A stretch of 64,000 bases of DNA from 34-65-8 sp046294735 (GTDB lineage Bacteria > Pseudomonadota > Alphaproteobacteria > Sphingomonadales > Sphingomonadaceae): assembly GCA_046294735.1 (NCBI GenBank), contig JBKBKB010000002.1:310001-374000 (forward strand), read 5' to 3'. Positions 40,878 through 49,200 of the stretch are shown one piece after another. Under the pieces are notes generated by a model. It was not told the DNA's origin. It was given only the letters and a program-made list of their open reading frames with translations, and ran no database searches. How positions within the stretch are numbered: position 1 is the stretch's first letter; the number at the start of each line of letters is the position of its first letter. Made by a program: the position numbers and the translations under genes.

Positions 40878-41975
40878 ATGAGACGTCTGACCGGAAACCT
40901 GCCCATTCCGCGCCGGAGGTGGCGCCTGAACGCCGCCGAGCGCAAGCCGCTGCGCCGGGCGGTCCACGTGCCGGTGTGGGGCGATGTCGGCATCCGGATG
41001 GGTCTGGCATTGTTCCTGATCGCCATGGTGGTGATGATCCACTGGTGGGATCGGTCAGGCCTGATCGATCACCACGACGGCCATGTCAGCTTTCTCGACG
41101 TGGTCTATTTCACCATGATATCTGTCACTACGACCGGCTTTGGCGACATTACCCCGATCAGCGACCGTTCGCGCCTGATCGAAGCGGTCATCGTTACCCC
41201 GGTGCGGATTGCGGTGCTGTTCATATTCCTGGGCACGGCCTACACTTTCGTTATCAAGCGCAGCTGGGAGAAATGGCGCATGGCTCGCATCCAGAAGCAG
41301 CTTTCTGACCATATCGTCGTGCTGGGCTTTGGCATCTCCGGGTCGGAAGCAGTAGGTGAACTGATCGAACGCGGGGTCGACCCGCGCCAGATCGTGGTGG
41401 TCGATCCAGGCGAGGATCGGATCGCCCGGGCCGAAAGGCTTGGCTGCAACGTTATGGTGGCGGACGCTACCCGCGATGATACCCTTGAAGCAGTGCGGAT
41501 CCGCGAGGCGCAGACGGTGCTGGTTTCCGCCGGGCGGGACGATACCTCAATCCTGATCGTGCTGACCGTGCGCCATCTCGCCCCGGATGTGCCGATCAGC
41601 ATGGTGGTGCGGGCAGCCGACAACGAAATTCTGGCCCGGCAGGCGGGCGCCACCAATGTGATCAACCCGGTCCGCTTTACCGGCCTGCTGCTGGCAGGCA
41701 GCGCCAAGGGCGCGCACATCTCCGATTACCTTGCCGACCTCGCTTCGGTCAGCGGGCGCGTGCAGCTGGTCGAGCGGGTGATCACGGCTGAGGAGGCAGG
41801 CTGTTCAATTTCTGCCCTGCGATCTGGCGGGCGCGGCCTCAGGATCTATCGCGATGGCAAGGCACTCGGCTTCTGGGAAGATCAATGCCAGACTTTGAAG
41901 GTCGGAGACGTGCTGGTCGAGATCGTGCCTACGGTCGATGGGACGGCCAAAGGTGACGGTTCGGAGTTCAGCTAA
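40878..41975 (+). CDS. Potassium channel with TrkA-N (RCK) domain
   Basis: A 365-residue ion channel subunit. TM1 (about 38-56, IRMGLALFLIAMVVMIHWW) and TM2 (about 104-125) flank a pore loop with filter TTTGFGD at residues 84-90, close to the canonical TVGYGD. A cytoplasmic RCK domain follows (IVVLGFGISGSEAV, a Rossmann glycine motif near 150-155, then VVVDPGEDRI and VADATRDDTL), with a C-terminal TrkA-C-like part. It likely conducts K+ under control of a nucleotide or ion bound to RCK. It starts five bases after the nlpD-like gene. Confidence 0.87.
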   Translation: MRRLTGNLPIPRRRWRLNAAERKPLRRAVHVPVWGDVGIRMGLALFLIAMVVMIHWWDRSGLIDHHDGHVSFLDVVYFTMISVTTTGFGDITPISDRSRLIEAVIVTPVRIAVLFIFLGTAYTFVIKRSWEKWRMARIQKQLSDHIVVLGFGISGSEAVGELIERGVDPRQIVVVDPGEDRIARAERLGCNVMVADATRDDTLEAVRIREAQTVLVSAGRDDTSILIVLTVRHLAPDVPISMVVRAADNEILARQAGATNVINPVRFTGLLLAGSAKGAHISDYLADLASVSGRVQLVERVITAEEAGCSISALRSGGRGLRIYRDGKALGFWEDQCQTLKVGDVLVEIVPTVDGTAKGDGSEFS

Positions 41976-42026
41976 CACCGGGCTACTGGCGCAGCGGCCT
42001 GCACCCGTGTAAGGGCGCACCCCATC

Positions 42027-43406
42027 ATGACCGCACCAACCACTCTCCCCGACCAGAAGAAGGTCGGCATGGTTTCCCTCGGCTGCCCCAAGGCTCTGGT
42101 CGATTCCGAGCGCATCCTCACCCGTCTGCGGGCCGATGGCTATGCCATGAGCCCCGATTATGCCGGGGCGGACGTGGTGCTGGTCAACACCTGCGGCTTT
42201 CTGGATTCCGCCAAGGAAGAAAGCCTTGCCGCGATCGGCGAAGCAATCGCCGAAAATGGCCGGGTGATCGTGACCGGTTGCATGGGTGAAGAGGCGGACG
42301 CGATCCGCGCGAAGTATCCGCAAGTGCTCGCGGTGACTGGTGCGCACCAGTACGAACAGGTGGTCGAGGCCGTCCACGAGGCTGCGCCGCCAAGCCAGGG
42401 GCCGTTCCTCGACCTCATTCCCCAACCGGACATCAAGCTGACCCCGCGGCACTACAGCTACCTGAAGATTTCCGAAGGCTGCAACCATTCCTGCGCCTTC
42501 TGCATCATCCCGCAGCTGCGCGGGAAGCTCGCCAGCCGCCGGGTCGATGCAGTTCTGCGCGAAGCGGAAAAGCTGGTTGCAGCCGGGACAAAGGAACTGC
42601 TGGTCATCAGCCAGGACACCTCGGCCTACGGGGTCGATATCCGGCACGAGGAACGGATGTGGAAAGACCACCCGGTCCGTGCGCACATGACTGACCTCGC
42701 CCGCGAACTTGGCCAGTTGCGCACCCCGCAGGGCGAGACACCGTGGGTGCGGCTGCACTATGTCTATCCCTACCCCCATGTCGACGCGGTGATCCCGCTG
42801 ATGGCTGAGGGGCTGCTGACCCCCTATCTCGACATCCCTTTCCAGCACGCCAGCCCTTCGGTCCTGCGCGCGATGAAGCGCCCGGCAAACGAGGCCAGAG
42901 TGCTCGAACGGCTGAAGTCATGGCGCAAAATCTGCCCGGACATCGCGGTCCGCAGCAGCTTCGTGGTCGGCTTCCCCGGAGAGACAGAGGAAGATTTCCA
43001 GTACCTGCTGCGCTGGCTGGAGGAGGCCCAGCTCGACCGGGTTGGTGCGTTCCGGTTCGAGCCGGTCGAAGGAGCAGCGGCCAACCTGCTGCCCGACCCC
43101 GTGCCCGAGGAAGTGAAGGAAGAACGCTACGCCCGGATCATGGAAGTGACCGAAGCGATCAGCGCCGCCAAGCTGGCAGGCAAGGTCGGTTCGACTGTCG
43201 ATATCATCATCGACGAAGTTGGCGAACCAGACGAGGATGGTGATATTGGCGCCACCGGCCGCAGCCAGGCAGACGCGCCCGAAATCGATGGGGCGGTCTA
43301 TCTGCGCAATGTGCCGGCCACACTGGCCCCCGGCGATTTCGTGACCGCGAGAATCGAGGATGCCGACGCGCACGACCTGTTCGGCGTCATCAGCAGCGCC
43401 CGGTGA
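42027..43406 (+). CDS. rimO: Ribosomal protein uS12 methylthiotransferase RimO
   Basis: A 459-residue radical-SAM enzyme that methylthiolates an aspartate of ribosomal protein S12. The N-terminal UPF0004 cysteines are in SLGCPKALVDSE, NTCGFLDSA and TGCMGEEA. The radical-SAM cluster motif is CNHSCAFC (EGCNHSCAFCIIPQLRG). A C-terminal TRAM domain ends the protein (GSTVDIIIDEVG ... GDFVTARIEDADAHDLFG). RimO rather than MiaB is indicated by IIPQLRGKLASR and the S12-type sequence order. The stop overlaps an upstream start option of the next gene. Confidence 0.94.
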   Translation: MTAPTTLPDQKKVGMVSLGCPKALVDSERILTRLRADGYAMSPDYAGADVVLVNTCGFLDSAKEESLAAIGEAIAENGRVIVTGCMGEEADAIRAKYPQVLAVTGAHQYEQVVEAVHEAAPPSQGPFLDLIPQPDIKLTPRHYSYLKISEGCNHSCAFCIIPQLRGKLASRRVDAVLREAEKLVAAGTKELLVISQDTSAYGVDIRHEERMWKDHPVRAHMTDLARELGQLRTPQGETPWVRLHYVYPYPHVDAVIPLMAEGLLTPYLDIPFQHASPSVLRAMKRPANEARVLERLKSWRKICPDIAVRSSFVVGFPGETEEDFQYLLRWLEEAQLDRVGAFRFEPVEGAAANLLPDPVPEEVKEERYARIMEVTEAISAAKLAGKVGSTVDIIIDEVGEPDEDGDIGATGRSQADAPEIDGAVYLRNVPATLAPGDFVTARIEDADAHDLFGVISSAR

Positions 43407-43456
43407 GGGAAGCCGGAGCGACGGAAACCGGAACGCCCACCCGCCGTTCCCCCACC

Positions 43457-44260
43457 ATGCCCGTCACCGTCACCATCACCGCCCGCTTTGCCTTTACCAC
43501 CACTGCGCCGACCGATGTGCTGCTGCAGTTCGAGGCCGCTGCCATTCCCGAACAGCGCATCATTTCGTCCGACTGCCGGATGAGCGAGGCGCGGCATCTG
43601 GCACGGGTGACAGCAGAAGACGATATCGGCGAACGCATCTGGCTGGACGTCGAGGGCCGGTTCGAGGTTGAATACTGCGCCAAGGTCGAAGTCCGTCGCC
43701 TGGTCGCCGATATCGCTGCCCTGCCCGGCCTTGCCCCGCACGACCTGCCGGGCGAAGCGGTGCGCTACCTGCTCGATTCGCGCTATTGCCCGGCCGACAG
43801 TTTCCAGTCCTTTGTCGCCGCCGAATTCGGCGAGAGCAGAGGGGGCGCGCGGATCGAATCCATCCGCGCATGGATCGCCGGGCACCTGACCTATTCCCCC
43901 GGAGCGAGCGACGCGGCCACTGATGCGCGCGACACGTTCATCGAACGGCGCGGTGTATGCCGGGATTATGCTCATCTTCTCGTCACCCTGGCGCGGGCCT
44001 CGGCCATTCCGGCGCGCTATGTCGCCTGCTATGCGCCGGGGGTTGATCCGCCCGATTTCCACGCCGTGGCAGAAGTATTCCTGGCCGATCCCGCCATTCC
44101 GGGCGGGGGGGCGTGGTACCTGGTCGACGCGACCGGCATGGCCGATCCGGCGCAGACCGTGAAGATCGGTGTGGGTCGTGACGCCGCTGACGTCAGTTTC
44201 CTGACCAGCTTCGGCGACAGCGAGTTTCATGGCTCCGAGGTTTCCGCCCGACCTGCCTGA
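43457..44260 (+). CDS. Transglutaminase-like (cysteine peptidase fold) protein
   Basis: A 267-residue protein. An N-terminal beta domain (TVTITARFAFTTTAPTDVLLQ) precedes a transglutaminase-like core with catalytic Cys in ERRGVCRDYAHLLVTLARA, His in PPDFHAVAEVFL and Asp in WYLVDATG. Such proteins may be amidases or peptidases, and the natural substrate is unknown. I chose ATG 43457; a GTG at 43403 overlaps the rimO stop and would add 18 residues with no conserved content. Probably co-transcribed with rimO. Confidence 0.83.
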   Translation: MPVTVTITARFAFTTTAPTDVLLQFEAAAIPEQRIISSDCRMSEARHLARVTAEDDIGERIWLDVEGRFEVEYCAKVEVRRLVADIAALPGLAPHDLPGEAVRYLLDSRYCPADSFQSFVAAEFGESRGGARIESIRAWIAGHLTYSPGASDAATDARDTFIERRGVCRDYAHLLVTLARASAIPARYVACYAPGVDPPDFHAVAEVFLADPAIPGGGAWYLVDATGMADPAQTVKIGVGRDAADVSFLTSFGDSEFHGSEVSARPA

Positions 44261-44271
44261 ATATGTATGCG
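44256..44271 (+). promoter_or_regulatory. 16-base element upstream of glk, identical to one upstream of zwf
   Basis: CCTGAATATGTATGCG starts at the stop of the previous gene and ends 69 bases before the glk ATG. The same 16 bases occur at 61448 before zwf. In both cases a CTAG-containing -10-like hexamer follows after 26-27 bases (GCTAGT at 44298 here). No good -35 is visible, which fits an activator site. Confidence 0.55.
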
Positions 44272-44340
44272 GCGCGTGGGCATCGGGCCTGCGTGGTGCT
44301 AGTCTCCCGCCGGCATGGACGCAGCGAGGGGAGTGGCGCA

Positions 44341-45318
44341 ATGGACCTGGTGACAGTGGATATTGGCGGGACCCATGCCCGCTTTGCACTCGCCAGCGTG
44401 GACAGCGGCGGTGCCATTACGCTGGCCGAGCCGGAAACTCTCCACACTGTCGATCATGCCAGCTTCCAGACCGCGTGGGAGGATTTCCGCGCGCGCATGG
44501 GCGGCACCCTGCCGCGCGCGGTGAGCATGGCCATAGCCGGGCCGGTCGGCGGTGAGGTGATCCGCTTTACCAACAACCCGTGGATCATCCGCCCCGCGCT
44601 GGTGAACGAGAAACTGGGGGTCGACCGGTTCACCCTGGTCAACGATTTTGCCGCTGTGGCCCATGCGGTCGCGCGGGCGGATGATGGCCAGTTCCTCCAC
44701 CTCGCCGGACCGGAAGCCTCGCTGGGGACGGAGGGGACGATCAGCGTGATCGGACCGGGCACCGGCCTTGGCGTGGCGCACCTGTGGCGGTCAGGCGGGC
44801 AATACCGGGTCCAGGCCACCGAAGGGGGCCATATCGACTTTGCCCCGCTCGACAGCATCGAGGATGCGATCCTGGCCCGCCTGCGCAAGCGGCACAACCG
44901 GGTCTCGGTCGAGCGGGTGGTGGCCGGCCCGGGAATTGTCGACATCTATCTGGCGCTGGCGGCAATGGAGGGCCGTGCAGTATCAGAGCCCGATGCGATC
45001 GACATCTGGACCCGCGGGACCAACGGCGAGGACAGCCTCGCTGCCGCCGCAGTGGACCGATTCTGTCTCTCGCTCGGTTCAGTCGCAGGCGATCTTGCTC
45101 TGGCGCAGGGCGGGTTTGCCGGTGTCGTGATCGCGGGCGGGCTTGGCTACCGCATCCGCGACACGCTGCTGGCATCGGGCTTTGCCCAGCGGTTCCGCGC
45201 CAAGGGCCGGTTCGAGAGCCTGATGGCCAATATCCCGGTCAAGCTGATCGTACACCCGCAACCCGGCCTGTTTGGTGCCGCTGCGGCCTTCGCTGCGGAG
45301 CATGGAGAGCAACCGTGA
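44341..45318 (+). CDS. glk: Glucokinase
   Basis: A 325-residue cytoplasmic ATP-dependent kinase making glucose-6-phosphate. The phosphate-1 motif VDIGGTHARFALA is at residues 5-17. The sugar-binding region NNPWIIR and VNDFAAVAHAV, the GPGTGLGVAHLW motif and TEGGHIDFAP match bacterial Glk. It feeds zwf and edd encoded about 17 kb downstream, which share its 16-base upstream element. The start at 44341 follows a GGGGAG. The stop overlaps the GTG of the PEPC-like gene (GTGA). Confidence 0.93.
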   Translation: MDLVTVDIGGTHARFALASVDSGGAITLAEPETLHTVDHASFQTAWEDFRARMGGTLPRAVSMAIAGPVGGEVIRFTNNPWIIRPALVNEKLGVDRFTLVNDFAAVAHAVARADDGQFLHLAGPEASLGTEGTISVIGPGTGLGVAHLWRSGGQYRVQATEGGHIDFAPLDSIEDAILARLRKRHNRVSVERVVAGPGIVDIYLALAAMEGRAVSEPDAIDIWTRGTNGEDSLAAAAVDRFCLSLGSVAGDLALAQGGFAGVVIAGGLGYRIRDTLLASGFAQRFRAKGRFESLMANIPVKLIVHPQPGLFGAAAAFAAEHGEQP

Positions 45319-48083
45319 AGACCGTCGCCGACCTGACCGAGCGGCTGGGCGAGTTGCACTTGCGCACGCGCGAAACGCCGCTGTTCAACCCGGTTTTCCA
45401 GCTCTCGCTCGACCTGTCGCGGGCGCTGGAAAGCGGCGAGACCGATCTGGCGACCCTCGCCGGCATGGTGGCAGAGCTGGAGTGCGACGGGCTCAAGAGC
45501 CGCGCGGCGCGGCTGCGGGCACTGGTTAGCCCGATCGGCCCGATCGAAAAGGCCACCCTGCCCGTACCCGATCCCGATTTCGAGACGTTCTGCGCCCACT
45601 GGCAGCATCCGCAAATCCATGCCGTGTTCACCGCGCACCCGACCTTCCTGCTTACGCCGGGACAGGGCGATGCGGTGGCGCAGGCGGCTTGCGCCACCGA
45701 TGCCATCGATGATTCCGTCTGCGCGGTTCCCGGTGAACGCACGGCCATTACGCTGGAGCACGAACACCGCGCCGCTCTTGCCGCCATGGCCCGTGCGCAG
45801 GACGCGCGCGACGTGCTGGTCGGCCAGTTGCTGGAGCAAGCCCGCACCCGCTGGCCGGACCAGTGGCTTGCCTGTGCGCCGCTGCCGTTCCGTTTTGCCA
45901 CCTGGGTTGGCTACGACATGGACGGGCGCACCGATATTGGCTGGCACACCTCGATCGCCTTCCGGCTGCAGGAAAAGGCCGCGCGGTTGGTGCGCTACAC
46001 CGCCCAGCTGGACAGGATCGACCCGGCCCACCCGCTGCTCCATACGCTCCGCCTGGCCGCTGCATTTGCACAAGCAAGCGCTGGCGATTTTGCAGCCGAC
46101 CTGACCAGCGGGGAATCCTTCGCCGCTGCCGCCAACCGGCTGACGGCAGGGGACCCGGACAACCTGCTCAGCCTTGCGCCGCTGATCGCTGCGCTGGAGA
46201 GTGAAGCCGGATCAGCCGAGCCTGCCCGGGCCGTGGCGCTGCGCACGCTCGCCGCAGCGATGCGCGCCGACGGCTTGGGGATGGGCTGGATTCATTTCCG
46301 GGTGAACGCCAAGCAACTCCACAACGCGATCCGCCGCCGGCTGCCTGAAGGCGAGGCGATCGACCTCGCCAGCAAGAGCGCGCTCGCCACCCTGCGGCGA
46401 ATGGTCGATGAAGCACGACCCCTGCGGACCAACTTCGCGGCGCTGGCCACGGAAAGCTCGACTGCGATCCGCCAGTTCATCGCCATGGCGCAGATCCTGC
46501 GCCATATCGACGCCGACGCGCCGATCCGGATGCTGGTGGCCGAATGCGAGCAGCCGGCCACCATGCTCGCCGCGCTCTATTTCGCCCGGCTGTTCGGGGT
46601 CGAAGGCAAGGTCGATGTCTCACCCCTGTTCGAAACCGAAACCGCACTGGAGCATGGCGGGCGGTTCCTGGACGCACTGCTGGCCGAACCAGCCTATCGC
46701 CACTACGCGCGCGGCCGCGGGCGGGTGTCGATCCAGACCGGATTTTCCGATGCCGGGCGGTTTGTCGGCCAGGTTCCTGCCAGCCTCGCGATCGAGCGGC
46801 TGCAGGGCCGCCTCGCCGAAGCCATGGCGGCGAATGGCCTGACGGACGTTGCCGCGCTGATCTTCAACACCCATGGCGAAAGCATGGGGCGCGGGGCGCA
46901 CCCGGTGTGCTTTAAGGACCGGCTCGAATGGCCCCTCTCCCCCTGGACGCGCCGCCGTTTTGCCCGCGCCGGGATCCGGATCGAGCCAGAAGCAAGTTTC
47001 CAGGGTGGGGACGGCTACCTGTTCTTTGCCACCCCCGAACTGGCGCTGGCGACGCTGACCCGGATTGCCGAACTGCGCCCGGCCGAGACCGACCCTGCCG
47101 GTACCGCCGATCCGTTCTACCGCCGCACTGACCTCAGCCTCGACTTCTACCGAGGGGTCAAGGACCACCAGCGCGATCATCTGGAGAGCCGCACCTATTC
47201 CCGCGCGATTACGGCGTTCGGGCTGGGCCTGCTCAACCAGACCGGCAGCCGGGTGTCGCGCCGCCAGAGCGACATCAGCGCCGACCGCGAGATGAGCCTG
47301 CGCCAGATCCGCGCCATTCCGCACAACGCGATCCTGCAGCAGCTCGGTTATCCAGTGAACGTGATCGCCGGGGTCGGCAGCGCGGCAGAAGGCAACCGCG
47401 AGGAGCTGGCCGCGCTGCTCGTCGAAAGCCCGCGCGGGCAGCAGATCGTGCGGCTGGTCCGGGCCGCCAACGCCCTTGCCAGCATCAAGACGGTCGCTGC
47501 GTTCGGTGAACTGTTCAACTCCGCCTACTGGGCCAGCCGCACCTATCGCGGGATGGAGGAAAACATTGCCGGTGCCTGCGCCGCACTGGCCGAATACCTG
47601 GTAGGGGATGACCGGACCGGGGTGTTCCGCCGCCTCGCCAGCCGCCTGCGGATCGACGCACTTAAGCTCCACCGTCTGCTCGAACTGGTGCCCGACGAAA
47701 CGCCGATGCTGGAGCGCGAGGCGGTGCGCCGCCGGATCGGGGTGCTCCAGGCACTGCGGCTGGCGCTGCTCCAGCACATGTTCCTGCGTGTCGTATCGGT
47801 CCCGTCGTTCAGCCGCGCCAACGATATCAGTCGCCGGGACGTGATTGAAATGGTGCTGACGCTGCGGGTGGACGATGCCCTGGCGCAGCTGCGCCGGGCT
47901 TTCCCGGTGCGGGTGCCTGGTCCCGGTGATTTCACGCTCGACGAACCCTCCGACTATCCTGACGGCGGGGAGGAAGGCTACGCCGCGATCGAGCGAGACT
48001 ACATCGCCCCGATCGCGCAGGCACACGCCCTCTCCCTGCGGATTTCAACCGCCATTGCGAACGAATTCGGCGCGCACGGGTAA
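45315..48083 (+). CDS. Divergent phosphoenolpyruvate carboxylase homologue
   Basis: A 922-residue protein of PEPC length and order. The N-terminal catalytic-His motif is FTAHPTF (H108). The GYSDSxKDxG motif of active enzymes appears as TGFSDAGRFVGQ, the GRGGxxGRGGxP loop as HGESMGRGAHP, and GSRPxKRR as GSRVSRRQSD. The conserved C-terminal MxNTG is absent (ends SLRISTAIANEFGAHG). The fold is surely PEPC-like, but several binding residues are changed. Function as an anaplerotic CO2-fixing enzyme is therefore uncertain. It starts at a GTG overlapping the glk stop, so the pair is tightly coupled. Confidence 0.8.
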   Translation: MKTVADLTERLGELHLRTRETPLFNPVFQLSLDLSRALESGETDLATLAGMVAELECDGLKSRAARLRALVSPIGPIEKATLPVPDPDFETFCAHWQHPQIHAVFTAHPTFLLTPGQGDAVAQAACATDAIDDSVCAVPGERTAITLEHEHRAALAAMARAQDARDVLVGQLLEQARTRWPDQWLACAPLPFRFATWVGYDMDGRTDIGWHTSIAFRLQEKAARLVRYTAQLDRIDPAHPLLHTLRLAAAFAQASAGDFAADLTSGESFAAAANRLTAGDPDNLLSLAPLIAALESEAGSAEPARAVALRTLAAAMRADGLGMGWIHFRVNAKQLHNAIRRRLPEGEAIDLASKSALATLRRMVDEARPLRTNFAALATESSTAIRQFIAMAQILRHIDADAPIRMLVAECEQPATMLAALYFARLFGVEGKVDVSPLFETETALEHGGRFLDALLAEPAYRHYARGRGRVSIQTGFSDAGRFVGQVPASLAIERLQGRLAEAMAANGLTDVAALIFNTHGESMGRGAHPVCFKDRLEWPLSPWTRRRFARAGIRIEPEASFQGGDGYLFFATPELALATLTRIAELRPAETDPAGTADPFYRRTDLSLDFYRGVKDHQRDHLESRTYSRAITAFGLGLLNQTGSRVSRRQSDISADREMSLRQIRAIPHNAILQQLGYPVNVIAGVGSAAEGNREELAALLVESPRGQQIVRLVRAANALASIKTVAAFGELFNSAYWASRTYRGMEENIAGACAALAEYLVGDDRTGVFRRLASRLRIDALKLHRLLELVPDETPMLEREAVRRRIGVLQALRLALLQHMFLRVVSVPSFSRANDISRRDVIEMVLTLRVDDALAQLRRAFPVRVPGPGDFTLDEPSDYPDGGEEGYAAIERDYIAPIAQAHALSLRISTAIANEFGAHG

Positions 48084-48112
48084 TGCCCGGCTGGGCGGCA
48101 GAGCGTGGCAAA

Positions 48113-49138
48113 TCAGGCGCGCGCCGTGCTGGTCCGTGCAATCAGGGACACGGGCACACGGCGGCGGCCCTCGCCGTCGTCACTGCCCAGCACTGCGGCC
48201 ACCAGCGCCGCTCCCGCTGCGGCCGGGTCCGGCCCAATGGTGGTCAGCGGGGGGCGGCTGAACCGCGCGGCCAGAAGATCGTCGAAGCCCATCACGCCGA
48301 TCTCCTGCGGCACGGCCATGTCGGCAGCGGCAAAAGCCTCCAGCGCCCCGAGCGCCATGGCGTCGCAGGCCGCAAACACCGCATCGATCCCGTCGCTGCG
48401 CTCGACCAGCCGTTGCGCGGCGCGGCGCCCTTCTTCCTCACGGGTGGCGGCATTGACAGTGGCGACCAGGCGCGGCTCCAGCCCCGCATCGCACATCGCG
48501 GCGGCATAGCCTTCGTACCGCTCGGTGAACTGCACCTGCGGCGTGTCGAGCGCGCCGAGGAAGCACGGCTGCCGGTAGCCCGCTGCAAGCAGGTGCTCGA
48601 CCGCCAGCCGCCCCGCTGCGTGGTTGTCGGATCGGACCCATTCCAGCTCGTCGAACGGCGAACCCCAGTACACCACGCGCCGTCCGTCAGCCTCGATCCG
48701 CCGGAAATATTCCCACGCGGCCGCATTGGTGGTGGTGCCGATGACCACCAGCCCGTCGGCCCAGCCGCGTTCCTGATAATGGCCGAACAGGCGATCCTCG
48801 CTGGCCTGGAACGAGACCAGGGTTTCGAACCCGCGTTCGGATGCAGCAAGGCAAACGCTGCCGAGCAGGGAATAGGCGAACGGGTTGATCGAGGCTGCGC
48901 TTTCGCCGGGGCGGCAGATCACCACCACCGCCAGCGTGCCGGTTGATCCGCGCCGCAACCGGGCCGCGCGCTCATCGACGAAATAGCCCAGGTCCTCGGC
49001 TGCTTTCAGCACTCTGGCCCGGGTCGGCTCGGCAATCACCGGCGATCCGGCCAAAGCACGGCTGACGGTCGACTGGCTCACCCCTGCCAGCTCCGCGACA
49101 TCGAATGATGTCGGCCGCCTGTTCCCTCCCCCGCTCAT
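48113..49138 (-). CDS. LacI-family transcriptional regulator (first of two)
   Basis: A 341-residue repressor. The N-terminal helix-turn-helix and hinge read FDVAELAGVSQSTVSRALAGSP ... RVLKAAEDLGYFVDERAARL. The periplasmic-binding-protein-like core follows (TGTLAVVVICRPG ... VMGFDDLLAARFSRPPLTTIG). The recognition-helix start is VSQSTVSR, unlike VSLQTVSR in the second LacI, so the two should favour different operators. It lies 62 bases downstream of the halogenase gene on the same strand and is a candidate for binding the TGTGAACG sites upstream. Inducer presumably a glucan oligosaccharide; not shown. Confidence 0.87.
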   Translation of the reverse strand: MSGGGNRRPTSFDVAELAGVSQSTVSRALAGSPVIAEPTRARVLKAAEDLGYFVDERAARLRRGSTGTLAVVVICRPGESAASINPFAYSLLGSVCLAASERGFETLVSFQASEDRLFGHYQERGWADGLVVIGTTTNAAAWEYFRRIEADGRRVVYWGSPFDELEWVRSDNHAAGRLAVEHLLAAGYRQPCFLGALDTPQVQFTERYEGYAAAMCDAGLEPRLVATVNAATREEEGRRAAQRLVERSDGIDAVFAACDAMALGALEAFAAADMAVPQEIGVMGFDDLLAARFSRPPLTTIGPDPAAAGAALVAAVLGSDDGEGRRRVPVSLIARTSTARA

Positions 49139-49200
49139 GGCCCGATGCTCTACGACCGGTCAGGGGCAAGTGGCAAGCGCGCGGGCCAATCGCAGGCCCT

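Noticed and set aside
44784..45314. In-frame upstream extension of the PEPC-like gene through glk
   Set aside because: The sequence is Arg/Gly-rich out-of-frame glk DNA; the GTG at 45315 gives the expected PEPC N-terminus and a GTGA overlap.
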